Of a DNA stretch of 64,000 nt, positions 7,640-16,186 are shown piece after piece; position 1 is the stretch's first letter; every line of letters starts with the position of its first letter. Origin of the DNA: JAIPEI01 sp964413125 (GTDB taxonomy: Bacteria; Desulfobacterota; DSM-4660; Desulfatiglandales; HGW-15); NCBI GenBank assembly GCA_964413125.1, contig CAYPSZ010000275.1:11239-75238 (forward strand), read 5' to 3'. The notes under the pieces are model-generated. The model was not told where the DNA came from, made no database searches, and was given only the letters and a program-made list of their open reading frames with translations. Made by a program: the position numbers and the translations under genes.

Positions 7640-8929
7640 GTGGATACGCGCCAGGCGGCCTCCAAGGCCGGAGAGGCGGCCGTTCGCCTCGCAGCAATCA
7701 CTGCAGGACTGAAGAATCAAGCCCTCAGGGAGATCGCTCTATCCCTCAAGAAAAACAGCAAAGACATTGTCAAGGCCAACCGCATGGACCTTGAACAAGC
7801 TGAACGCCAAAAACTGTCCCCGCAGCTCATAAAGAGACTCCGCTTTGACGAGCCCAAAATAGACGAGGCTTTTCAAGGCCTTGAAAGCCTTGCAGGGCTG
7901 GACGATCCGGTGGGAAAGACCTTGCGCGCGGTGGAACTGGACAGGGGGCTAGAGCTTTTCCAGGTGACATGTCCCATAGGTGTTATCGGGGTAATATTCG
8001 AATCCCGACCGGACGCCCTTGTTCAGATCTCTTCGCTTTGTCTAAAGAGCGGCAACAGCATCCTGCTCAAAGGCGGGAGCGAGGCTTCCCAAACAAACCG
8101 GATCCTGGCGGCGATCATCACTGATGCGAGCCTGAGCGCCGGAATCCCCGAAGGATGGCTGGGGCTTCTGGAGACCCGCGAGGATGTAACCGGCTTGCTG
8201 GCGCTGGACGACTGCATAGATCTTATCGTCCCCAGGGGAAGCAACGCATTCGTCCGTCATATAATGGAAAACACCAACATCCCCGTACTCGGCCACGCCG
8301 ACGGTATCTGCCACGTCTACGTGGATGTCAAGGCCGACCTCGACAAGGCCCTTAGAATCACGGTGGACAGCAAATGCCAGTACGTTGCCGTTTGCAACGC
8401 GGCGGAGACCCTGCTTGTACACAAGGACATCGCCCGCGCATTCCTTCCCAAGGCAAAGGAGGCGCTCGAGGCCCGGGGCGTGGAACTCCGCGGCTGTAAA
8501 CGGACCAGGGAATTGATCGACGTGATACCTGCAACGGAGGAAGACTGGCGCACAGAGTACCTGGATCTTATTCTATCCATCCGTATAGTGAAGGGCCTGG
8601 ACCAGGCAATCGAGCACATAAACCGTTATGGATCAGGGCACACCGATGTGGTGGTGACCGACGAAAGGGAGAGGGGCCTTCGTTTCATGGAACAAGTTGA
8701 CTCAGCCGACGTATTCCTCAACTGCAGCAGCCGATTCAGCGACGGTTTCCGTTACGGCCTAGGCGCCGAAGTGGGTATCAGCACGAACAAGATTCACGCG
8801 CGCGGGCCTGTGGGGCTCGAAGGGCTTGTGATCTATAAGTGGAGGCTTTTCGGTGACGGCCATGTGGTTGCGGACTACACTGGAGAAAAGGCGCTAAGCT
8901 TTACTCATAAGGATATCAAAGCAAGCTGA
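7640..8929 (+). CDS. proA: Gamma-glutamyl phosphate reductase
   Basis: A 429-aa enzyme of the aldehyde dehydrogenase superfamily, converting gamma-glutamyl phosphate to glutamate semialdehyde in proline synthesis. Family features include PIGVIGVIFESRPD (near 112-125), LKGGSEA, the catalytic Cys region SKCQYVAVCNAAETLL (near 246-261) and the C-terminal RFSDGFRYGLGAEVGIST block. It starts with GTG at 7640 directly behind AAAAGGAGGTG. Its length is close to the family norm of about 417. proB is not in the window, and the gene stands alone between divergent or unrelated neighbours. Confidence 0.96.
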   Translation: MDTRQAASKAGEAAVRLAAITAGLKNQALREIALSLKKNSKDIVKANRMDLEQAERQKLSPQLIKRLRFDEPKIDEAFQGLESLAGLDDPVGKTLRAVELDRGLELFQVTCPIGVIGVIFESRPDALVQISSLCLKSGNSILLKGGSEASQTNRILAAIITDASLSAGIPEGWLGLLETREDVTGLLALDDCIDLIVPRGSNAFVRHIMENTNIPVLGHADGICHVYVDVKADLDKALRITVDSKCQYVAVCNAAETLLVHKDIARAFLPKAKEALEARGVELRGCKRTRELIDVIPATEEDWRTEYLDLILSIRIVKGLDQAIEHINRYGSGHTDVVVTDERERGLRFMEQVDSADVFLNCSSRFSDGFRYGLGAEVGISTNKIHARGPVGLEGLVIYKWRLFGDGHVVADYTGEKALSFTHKDIKAS

Positions 8930-9005
8930 GCAAAAAACCCGCCTTCAGATTGATCATCATGCAAGAAGAGCCTTTTGCACACTGAGGGCCAAGACCGAGC
9001 CGAGT

Positions 9006-9518
9006 TCAGCTCATACCCCGCGTGTCTTCATGGTTGAGCGAGGCGACGGATTCATCCGGGATTCGATACAACCTTCCCCTAAACCGGATGGAGACCTTCT
9101 CCTCCTCATCAAACTCCAGGAGATCGGAGATACGAACCAGGGCATGCTCAGTGAACCGCACACGGTGATCTTCAAGGCGCATGTATAGAACGTCGTTTTT
9201 TATAAAAAGGCTGAGAGGTCTCAAGCGTTCGCGACGACCGGTGTTAAGAGTGAGGACAACTTCATCGTCGCTTATCGCCACATCAAATACGAACAGGGCT
9301 GTATCCTCACAAGGGAAGTAGACCTTTTCCCGGAAATGCGGGTGCTCCTGTTCCAGATAATAGCCCTGCTCATCCTTTCGGATGCACGAATGAAAATAGG
9401 CTATGATCCGCGGATTCTCGAATCTGCCCTGCTCTACGTGCCGCCAGCGGCCGCGCGCATCCAGGCCGAATACGGCCTGCTCTTTCGGAATGATGATTTC
9501 CTTGCGCTCCTTTTCCAA
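9006..9518 (-). CDS. Conserved protein, DUF1285-like
   Basis: A soluble protein of 170 aa if started at TTG 9518, which has a strong GAGGAGG ribosome site five bases upstream. The frame stays open to a TTG at 9614, which would add 32 residues but has poor ribosome-site support. Residues 20-75 (a DARGRW turn, then RFENPRIIAYFHSCIRKDEQG, given here by position, then EKVYFPCEDTALFVFDV) follow the DUF1285 layout of a small beta-rich domain with a VEDxPF-like motif. No function is known. It lies convergent to proA and divergent from hisC. Confidence 0.65.
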   Translation of the reverse strand: MEKERKEIIIPKEQAVFGLDARGRWRHVEQGRFENPRIIAYFHSCIRKDEQGYYLEQEHPHFREKVYFPCEDTALFVFDVAISDDEVVLTLNTGRRERLRPLSLFIKNDVLYMRLEDHRVRFTEHALVRISDLLEFDEEEKVSIRFRGRLYRIPDESVASLNHEDTRGMS

Positions 9519-9735
9519 TCCATCCTCCTCAAGTATCATATCATGAAAGGCTTGGCGTATGGTTGCAAGCAATTTCCTCTGTATAAGGAAAGGTATACTT
9601 GTGAAATGAAACAAAAAGAGCTAACCTGACCACGCATGTCCGGCGGAAAAACAACCTCTTATCCGTGGGAAAGCCTGCGGCGGGGTTTATCGTCTTTTTG
9701 TAGCTGTCCACTTTCACTAAGAACAGGAAACTCCC

Positions 9736-10788
9736 ATGCTATCATCCAGGATGACCAAGCTCACGCCTTACGTGCCAGGGGAACAGCCCCGGGACCGGCT
9801 CTACATCAAACTCAACACGAACGAAAACCCTTACCCGCCGTCTCCCCGCATCGAGACTTTTTTGAAGAGCTTTGAAATAGAGAACCTCCGTTTGTATTCG
9901 GACCCCCTTTCAGGCGACCTTCGAAGACGTATTGCCGAGCGTTACGGCGTAACCGAGGCTGAGGTGTTTGTTGGCAACGGTTCGGACGAGGCACTGTCGT
10001 TTTGCTTTTACGCCTTTTTCGATTCAGAAAGCGGTCCGCTCATCTTCCCTGAGTTTACTTATAGCTTCTACCCTGTGTACTGTGACTTCTACCAGATCGC
10101 CTATGAGCGAGTCCCTCTTGATGGGGAGTTCGGGGTGGACCTTGATGCCCTCCTTGAAAAACCGTCCTGCGGGCTGATCTTTGCCAACCCCAACGCCCCG
10201 ACAGGGCACTGCCTGTCCCTTGACAGAATACGTAGCCTGCTGGAACATTATCCGGCCGGCCGCGTCGTAATCATTGACGAGGCATATATAGACTTCGGGG
10301 GCGAAAGCGCCGTGGAACTGATCCGAAGCTTTCCAAACCTGGTCATAGTGCAGACCTTTTCCAAAAGCATGTGCCTGGCCGGGCTCAGGCTGGGGTTCGT
10401 CATAGCCGGAGCGCCCCTGATTGAAGCGCTTTTCACCGTCAAGGACTCCTTCAACTCATACCCCACGGATATATTGAGCCAGAAAATAGGTGAGATAGCC
10501 GTGGCGGATACCACTTACTACAAGACAATCACCAGGAAGATCATCGAGACCCGCGACCGGTTCTCCGCCCAGGCAGAGGAGCTGGGATGGCGCGTACTTC
10601 CCTCCAAAGCCAATTTCGTTTTCACCTCCAGACCCGGAGTCAAAGGCGAGGCCGTCTACAGGCTTTTAAAGGAGCGGGGAATCCTGGTCCGGCACTTCAA
10701 TGTGGAAGGGATAGAGGATTTCGTGCGTATCACCATTGGAAAGCCGGAGGATATGAACCGCCTCTTGAGGGAAATGCAAAAAGTCTGA
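9736..10788 (+). CDS. hisC: Histidinol-phosphate aminotransferase
   Basis: A 350-aa PLP-dependent fold-type I aminotransferase that converts imidazole-acetol phosphate to histidinol phosphate. LNTNENPYPPSP near the N-terminus, VGNGSDE, NPNAPTG (near 153-159), DEAYIDF and the PLP-lysine loop TFSKSMCLAGLRLGF (near 212-226) are all present. The ATG at 9736 follows AGGAAA. It is not in a his operon here, but a histidinol-phosphatase of the PHP type lies 2 kb downstream, so the last steps of histidine synthesis are nearly neighbours. HisC-like enzymes can also accept aromatic amino acids. Confidence 0.92.
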   Translation: MLSSRMTKLTPYVPGEQPRDRLYIKLNTNENPYPPSPRIETFLKSFEIENLRLYSDPLSGDLRRRIAERYGVTEAEVFVGNGSDEALSFCFYAFFDSESGPLIFPEFTYSFYPVYCDFYQIAYERVPLDGEFGVDLDALLEKPSCGLIFANPNAPTGHCLSLDRIRSLLEHYPAGRVVIIDEAYIDFGGESAVELIRSFPNLVIVQTFSKSMCLAGLRLGFVIAGAPLIEALFTVKDSFNSYPTDILSQKIGEIAVADTTYYKTITRKIIETRDRFSAQAEELGWRVLPSKANFVFTSRPGVKGEAVYRLLKERGILVRHFNVEGIEDFVRITIGKPEDMNRLLREMQKV

Positions 10789-10907
10789 ACGATCGTGTCC
10801 ATTGAAACGACATGAACCGAGAACGCTCACGTTCACCCGAACCATTAAATTCGCCGGTAAAGCTCACTTATTTAACTGAAACGAATGGATAAGACTAGAA
10901 GAGGCCC

Positions 10908-11258
10908 CTATAACCCACAGTTCAACTTGCCTGAAAACTTATGGGTCCTGTCCCACACCGAGGTTTCACATATATCGTGGCCGGTTACGCTGTTCCGTCC
11001 TTTTTTGAGGCTAAGCGTTTTGGTTATCCGGTGGATCTCCCTGTCTCCGCCGTCGCGGAATGAGATCAGGAGCTCGCAACCTTCCCAATCGCGGTCCGAC
11101 TGAATTGTCACGGTCCAGGAGACGGTAACCAGTACGGAGTGCTTGGCCACTTCCTGGACATCCAGCTTGACCTGGAGCCCGGAAGAACCCGCGGGTGGGG
11201 GAATAAACGCCAGGAATAATACTGCTGCAAAAGCCGGCATTAAGTGAAGTTTCTTCAT
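10908..11258 (-). CDS. Small secreted protein of unknown function
   Basis: A 116-aa protein with a typical signal peptide (MKK, then a hydrophobic run to about residue 20, PPPAGSSG before the mature part). The mature 90 residues look like a single beta-sandwich domain with two Cys (CELLISFRD and DICETSV) that could form a disulfide, plus a third near the C-terminus. I do not recognise the family. Its ATG lies three bases beyond the stop of the upstream zinc-ribbon gene and has little ribosome site of its own, which suggests translational coupling. Confidence 0.7.
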   Translation of the reverse strand: MKKLHLMPAFAAVLFLAFIPPPAGSSGLQVKLDVQEVAKHSVLVTVSWTVTIQSDRDWEGCELLISFRDGGDREIHRITKTLSLKKGRNSVTGHDICETSVWDRTHKFSGKLNCGL

Positions 11259-11261
11259 AAA

Positions 11262-11480
11262 TTAACGCGCACCGGATGTTGGAAAGGCCCCGTCCACTTC
11301 ATCCAGGAGCTCAAAGGTCGCCTCGATAAAGCTGTCCAGGCTGTCACGGCACGCCGGGTCTTGTTCCTTGCTTGGAACGCTGACCAATCGGCCGCACACG
11401 GGACATCTAAGCGTAGACCCGTCCGATGCATTTACTTGACAATCCCTGCCGCAGGAACATCGTATGCGAATGTCCGGCAT
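11262..11480 (-). CDS. Small zinc-ribbon protein
   Basis: A 72-aa protein whose first half holds CSCGRDC and CPVCG, a C-x-C...C-x2-C arrangement that probably binds zinc. The second half is an acidic helix. ATG at 11480 has AAGGAGAT upstream. It is the first gene of a two-gene unit with the secreted protein at 10908-11258. No specific role can be inferred from sequence. Confidence 0.7.
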   Translation of the reverse strand: MPDIRIRCSCGRDCQVNASDGSTLRCPVCGRLVSVPSKEQDPACRDSLDSFIEATFELLDEVDGAFPTSGAR

Positions 11481-11643
11481 TGAAATCTCCTTAATTGTGC
11501 CTCACGGATAAATCCGCCGCTTTTTGTGCAGTTTCCCCTATTCTTCTCAAAAAGTGATTAACTCCATCTAAGGGAAGACTATCGCAGTCCTCCTCATCTC
11601 GTCAAGCCCCTCATGGAGGGTTTTCCCATTGGTAATCCTGGAT

Positions 11644-12588
11644 TTATGTTGAAATCTTTACTTTTGACTGTGTTTTCACGGCAACCTCAGCCTTACCCGG
11701 CCTGCCCAGCATATTCGCCAGCCAGACGCCGACAAGCACCATGGCCCCGCCGGCCACCTGAACCCCCGTCAGCCGCTCTCCCAGAATCACCCAGGCGGCC
11801 CCGGCGGTTACCACAGGTATGCCGTTAATGAAGACCGCCGCCCTCGAGGCCTCGATCCGTGTAAGGCCGTAGTTGTAACAGAGAAACGCGATCACCGTGG
11901 CAAAGACGGTAAGGTAGGCCGCGGCTATCATTGACGAGACCGTAACATCACTCCAATCCAGCACCAACATCTCCACGAAAAACATGGGCATGTAGAAAAG
12001 TGCACCGTATAGTATCTGCAAGCAAGTGATATCCCAGGCGGAGTACTCACGGCCGAGATCTCTCGCCCCCACCATGTAAAGCGCCGCCGTAATCACGGCT
12101 CCAATTATCAGAAAATCTCCGATCAGGTGGTCACCCAGGGCCCACTTAAACCCCGGATCTCCTGTAATGAGAACACCTATGCCCATCAACGACATCATAA
12201 TGCCGAAAAGGGAAAGAGGGCGCATCCGTTCTCCTATAAGGACCCTGGCGAAAACCATCACTGCTACGGGTACCGTGGCAATTATGAGGGCGGCCTTGGG
12301 GGCCGTGGTGTGTTGAAGCCCGACCGTCTCGAAATAGAAATAGAGCCCCGGCTCGAATAGCGCCATCAGGAAGACTTTGATGTGCGCGCGGCGGGAAAGC
12401 CTGGGCAGCCCTCCCCGAAGCATGCTCACGAGCAGGAAGAGCAGCCCGGCCAGCCCAAACCTCAAGAAAACGAGTGTGAAAGTGGTGATGGATTCCAGGG
12501 CCACCTTGGTGGCAACGAATGAAACTCCCCAGAAAACCACCGCCACGGAAAGCGCTATGTACGCAGTGATATCTGTTTTTTCTTTCAA
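11644..12588 (-). CDS. DMT-superfamily transporter with two EamA domains
   Basis: A ten-segment membrane protein made of two EamA repeats, as in drug/metabolite exporters. The first repeat opens with VVFWGVSFVATKVAL and the second carries YNYGLTRIEASRAAVFI followed by PVVTAGAAWVILGE, both typical. The best start is TTG at 12588 (314 aa), preceded by GGGGATGGG. The frame extends to a GTG at 12663, but the added 25 residues are cysteine-rich and unlike the family. The substrate cannot be told from the sequence. It probably exports a small metabolite. Confidence 0.85.
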   Translation of the reverse strand: MKEKTDITAYIALSVAVVFWGVSFVATKVALESITTFTLVFLRFGLAGLLFLLVSMLRGGLPRLSRRAHIKVFLMALFEPGLYFYFETVGLQHTTAPKAALIIATVPVAVMVFARVLIGERMRPLSLFGIMMSLMGIGVLITGDPGFKWALGDHLIGDFLIIGAVITAALYMVGARDLGREYSAWDITCLQILYGALFYMPMFFVEMLVLDWSDVTVSSMIAAAYLTVFATVIAFLCYNYGLTRIEASRAAVFINGIPVVTAGAAWVILGERLTGVQVAGGAMVLVGVWLANMLGRPGKAEVAVKTQSKVKIST

Positions 12589-12745
12589 CGACCCATCCCC
12601 GAATTTAGACCACCGGCTCCGAAAAAGCCTTCCCAGGCATAAGTCACCCCTGCAGTCAACCACCCATCGTTGACAACATCACGGCTTGTCCCTATACTGC
12701 CGTTCTTCTTAAATAGGCCCATTGACTTGCCCGGAGCAACAATTC

Positions 12746-13552
12746 ATGAGAAACAGAATAATCCCCGACTACCACCTTCACACATCTCTTTGCAAGCACG
12801 CCCGAGGGACGGTTCTTGAATACCGTGCCGCTGCAAGGGACAAGAGGATCCCGGAAATCTGCTTCACGGACCACTGTCCCACTCCGGATGGATATGACCC
12901 TGGTCACCGTATGTCAATGGATAGATTCTTCTGGTACCGCCAAACGGTCCGGGAACTACAGGACGGGCAGGAACCCCACGTCCTTTTCGGAATCGAGGCC
13001 GACTATTACGAAGGATGCGAGCGGTTCCTTAAAGAATGGCTGCCGTTGCAGTCTTTTGATTTCGTTCTCGGGTCCGTCCATTTCATAGATCACTGGGGCT
13101 TTGACAACCCGGATGACCGCCATGTCTGGGATTCGGTTGACGTGAGAGCCACGTGGAAAGAGTATTTTACCCTTATTGGCCGACTGGCTGAATCCGGGTT
13201 GTTCGACGCAGTGGCTCACCTGGATCTACCGAAGAAATTCGGCTACCGCCCCCCTGACCGGGATCTTGTGGAAATGGCCCGTCCAGCCATGGACCGGATC
13301 GCCGATGCGGGTATGGGTCTTGAGATAAACTCTTCGGGACTCAGGAAACCCGTCGGCGAGATCTACCCTTCGGTTACCCTTTTAGAGCTGGCCCTGGAAA
13401 GGGAAATCCCCATCTGTTTCGGTTCGGATGCACACCATCCCGGTGAGGTGGGCGCGGGCTTGGAACCGGCCCTGGATCTGGCCCGGCAGGCCGGTTACAC
13501 CCGCTTCTTCCGAATATCCGGAAGAAACAAGATATCGGTCCCATTACCTTGA
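12746..13552 (+). CDS. PHP-domain histidinol-phosphatase family protein
   Basis: A 268-aa metal-dependent phosphoesterase. All PHP metal ligands are visible: DYHLHTS (HxH near 10-12), FTDH, GIEADYY, GSVHFID, VAHLDLPKKFG and GSDAHHPGEVG. The layout matches the HisK/HisJ-type histidinol-phosphatase that makes histidinol for histidine synthesis, and hisC is 2 kb upstream. Other PHP phosphoesterases look similar, so the substrate is likely but unproven. ATG at 12746 has GGAG nine bases upstream. A TTG at 12722 in the same frame is a weaker choice. Confidence 0.82.
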   Translation: MRNRIIPDYHLHTSLCKHARGTVLEYRAAARDKRIPEICFTDHCPTPDGYDPGHRMSMDRFFWYRQTVRELQDGQEPHVLFGIEADYYEGCERFLKEWLPLQSFDFVLGSVHFIDHWGFDNPDDRHVWDSVDVRATWKEYFTLIGRLAESGLFDAVAHLDLPKKFGYRPPDRDLVEMARPAMDRIADAGMGLEINSSGLRKPVGEIYPSVTLLELALEREIPICFGSDAHHPGEVGAGLEPALDLARQAGYTRFFRISGRNKISVPLP

Positions 13553-13613
13553 CTGGACCGGATATCTCAAGGGAAGGGGTTTTGCCCGGCTTCTATCATG
13601 CCGAACGTGGAAG

Positions 13614-14879
13614 ATGAAGAAAAAACCGGAAACAGCAAACCCGACTCACGGAACAGGCAAAGGGTGTAATTCCGCCCAGCAGCACCTGCGCCCTTCGCTG
13701 CTCAAGGCCGGCTGGCTCATCGACGGCACCGGCGGCCCCATCCAACAGGATGTGCTCCTCCAAATCCAAGGCCGCAACTTGGTCTCCATTGTTGCCGGAG
13801 AGGTTGAGGAGGAACTTGGAAATGACTTCCTCGATTGCAGCGGGTGCACACTCCTGCCTGGAATGGTGGATGCACATGTCCATTTGACCCTGCCGGACCC
13901 TGAACATAGAAAGGACGCACACTGGTCTTCGAACGCCGGCTTCGAGGGCACCGCCCGGATAATCCGGAAACGCCTTATGGAGCACCTCGCCTGCGGGGTG
14001 GTGGCGGTGCGCGATGCCGGAGATCGGGCATCCCATGTTCTCAGATACAAAAACCATCTACTACCCGGAGCAGGGATTCCGGTCCTTTTGCGCGCAACAG
14101 GTCCCGCTTGGCACGTCCGCGGTCGTTACGGCCGCCTTATAGGATGCGCCGTTGACCAAGGCGTGTCGCTGGCGGAGATCATGAAAAGGGAAGCCTTCAA
14201 CGTGGATCATATCAAGATCATCAACTCCGGTCTCAACAGCCTGGTGGATTTCGGCAAGGAGACCGCTCCCCAATTCAACGCCGAAGACCTGGCGGCCGCA
14301 GCCCATATTTTAAAGTCAAGGGGGATGCCAATCATGGTGCATGCCAACGGAAGCGCCCCGGTTCGCGATGCAGTGAACGCGGGCTGCGATTCCATCGAAC
14401 ACGGCTTTTTCATGGGCAGGGAAAACCTGGACCTTCTGGCGGCTCACGGAACCGCCTGGGTGCCGACCGGTTGCACCATGGCGGCCTATGCCCGAAACCT
14501 TCCGCCGGGGAGCAAAGAGAAGGCCGTAGCCGGACAGAACCTGGAACACCAGGTCTTTCAGATCTCAGAGGCCTGCAAGGCGGGGGTCACAATAGTCCTG
14601 GGAACCGATTCAGGCAGTCCCGGCGTCCTTCACGGCAGATCTGCAGCCATGGAAATCAGCGCTTTCCTGGATGCAGGCATGACGACTCAGGAAGCGGTTC
14701 GTTGTGCCACATGGAACGGAGCGGAGTTGCTCGGCCTGACCCATTGGACCGGAAGGTTGATACCGGACATGCCGGCCACATTCGTGGTGACTCGCGGCGG
14801 TCCGGAGCGCCTGCCCGGGAGTCTCGAGAAGCCCCTTGCAGTTTATGTCCGGGGTGTCCGGCAAGTTTCCGTTTTTTGA
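13614..14879 (+). CDS. Amidohydrolase, imidazolonepropionase-like
   Basis: A 421-aa metal-dependent hydrolase of the amidohydrolase superfamily. The metal site is complete: GMVDAHVHL (HxH), HIKII with the bridging Lys, MVHANG, SIEHGFFM and the final Asp in LGTDSGSP. This subgroup acts on cyclic amides or on peptide-like bonds such as Xaa-Pro dipeptides. The exact substrate is open. ATG at 13614 was chosen because the upstream part of the frame overlaps the PHP gene and does not resemble the family. Ribosome-site support is modest (GTGGAAG). It follows the PHP gene by 61 bp and may be co-transcribed. Confidence 0.82.
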   Translation: MKKKPETANPTHGTGKGCNSAQQHLRPSLLKAGWLIDGTGGPIQQDVLLQIQGRNLVSIVAGEVEEELGNDFLDCSGCTLLPGMVDAHVHLTLPDPEHRKDAHWSSNAGFEGTARIIRKRLMEHLACGVVAVRDAGDRASHVLRYKNHLLPGAGIPVLLRATGPAWHVRGRYGRLIGCAVDQGVSLAEIMKREAFNVDHIKIINSGLNSLVDFGKETAPQFNAEDLAAAAHILKSRGMPIMVHANGSAPVRDAVNAGCDSIEHGFFMGRENLDLLAAHGTAWVPTGCTMAAYARNLPPGSKEKAVAGQNLEHQVFQISEACKAGVTIVLGTDSGSPGVLHGRSAAMEISAFLDAGMTTQEAVRCATWNGAELLGLTHWTGRLIPDMPATFVVTRGGPERLPGSLEKPLAVYVRGVRQVSVF

Positions 14880-14977
14880 CGCCATCCTTGACACCCGCCA
14901 AGAGAGGTCTCATACTCATGCAGGCAGGTTCACCGGCAACCATCGAGACTGAAAACCGGACCCCCGGAGAAAACCCC

Positions 14978-15331
14978 ATGGAAGGAACAGACGTTCGTGT
15001 GTATTTTCATCCCAATTTGGAAATCCGCTCCTACCTTACATCCAATCCCATAATGAAACCGCAGGTTGAGGCCTTTGAAAAACCTCTCCGGGAACCGCCG
15101 GGACGGTTGAAGGCAAAGCTCGGCATTATCGGCGGCCAGGCAGTAAGGGAACTCCTGTCCGTATCAGGCGTTACAAAAATCCGCATCAAGCCCAAAGAAG
15201 TGATCATTCACAAGGATCCCCATGTCTCATGGGATGACTTGGAGGACGAGATCCTCTGCATCATGAATCGGGCGGTTCGAAAAAGCCGGATGCACGTCCT
15301 GAAACGGCAAAAGGCATCCAATGCTCTCTGA
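14978..15331 (+). CDS. Stand-alone Nfu N-domain-like protein
   Basis: A 117-aa protein resembling the N-terminal domain of Nfu-type scaffold proteins: FHPNLEIRSYLTS near the start, then AVRELLSVSGVTKIRIKPKEV, given by position 70-90, then HVSWDDLEDEILCIM. The cysteine pair (CxxC) of the iron-binding NifU C-domain is absent, so it cannot carry a cluster in the usual way. ATG at 14978 has GGAG eight bases upstream. An in-frame ATG at 14918, with GAGAGG upstream, would add 20 residues. It follows the amidohydrolase gene by about 100 bp. Confidence 0.6.
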   Translation: MEGTDVRVYFHPNLEIRSYLTSNPIMKPQVEAFEKPLREPPGRLKAKLGIIGGQAVRELLSVSGVTKIRIKPKEVIIHKDPHVSWDDLEDEILCIMNRAVRKSRMHVLKRQKASNAL

Positions 15332-15530
15332 GTTCCCGCCCCCAACAGCAGAGGCGGGGCCGGATAAACGGCATCCGACTCCCGCCCCTTCGCTTTCATT
15401 TTCATTCCAGGATCCGACCCCGAGATCTTCACAAAAGGCCTGCTGATCCATCCCGAATGCTCGACTCCTGTTATCGCTGCGGTTCAGACATCCGGGAAGC
15501 GGGGAGAGGATCACGGCAAGTCCCTGATTC

Positions 15531-16118
15531 TTACGCCGCACTCTCCAGTCCCAGATCAAAGGCCTTCAGATTGGAATCCAAGAAAGCCTTCTTTGTGGAC
15601 GAGGAAATGGTTGCTTTCATGCCGTCCGCTGAGACGGGTACGGCTCCGGACCCTATCAAGGCACCGAGCATTACCATGTTCAGGCTCAGTGGGTTGCCCG
15701 CCTTTTCGGCCAGCTCATTTCCTTTGAGGGCTATGACCCGGCCCACCTTCGCCTTGATCAGTTCCATCACCTTGTCCACGGGCGGGTAAGTCCCCTGTCC
15801 GATGGATACTGTAAAAGGGGGCAAAGGCTGCAGATTGGTTATGACCAGCGTTTCGTTGTTGCACCTTCCTATGGTCCTGAGGGTCTCAAGTGGCTCGAAG
15901 CCCACAAGGACATCGGCCTCCCCGTTTGATACAATGGGACTCGTGACTTCCCCCATCAATACCGCAGATTCCACCACTCCGCCACGTTGGGCCATGCCGT
16001 GTATCTCACTCACTACGGCCGGGATTCCGGCGGCCAGCGCCGCTTCGCCCAGAAGGCTCGAAGCCAGCAGGTTGCCCTGACCCCCGACACCGACGAATAC
16101 GCATCTCTTCGTGTCCAT
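15531..16118 (-). CDS. iorB: Indolepyruvate ferredoxin oxidoreductase, beta subunit
   Basis: A 195-aa gamma-domain protein of the 2-oxoacid:ferredoxin oxidoreductase family. GVGGQGNLLASSLLGEAAL (near 11-29) and HGMAQRGGVVES are the typical subunit signatures. With IorA it oxidatively decarboxylates aryl-pyruvates (from Trp, Phe, Tyr) to aryl-acetyl-CoA, reducing ferredoxin. GAGGAG precedes the ATG at 16118. It is the last gene of a three-gene unit after the acyl-CoA ligase and iorA. Confidence 0.93.
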   Translation of the reverse strand: MDTKRCVFVGVGGQGNLLASSLLGEAALAAGIPAVVSEIHGMAQRGGVVESAVLMGEVTSPIVSNGEADVLVGFEPLETLRTIGRCNNETLVITNLQPLPPFTVSIGQGTYPPVDKVMELIKAKVGRVIALKGNELAEKAGNPLSLNMVMLGALIGSGAVPVSADGMKATISSSTKKAFLDSNLKAFDLGLESAA

Positions 16119-16186
16119 CTCATTCTCCTCGCTGCGGAAAATATTTCAACACATGATGGTCGGCCTCGTTTTCGCCGCTCCTCACC

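Noticed and set aside
14471..14977. Long N-terminal extension of the Nfu-like protein
   Set aside because: The extension runs out of phase through the amidohydrolase gene and does not resemble the family. Internal ATGs have ribosome sites.
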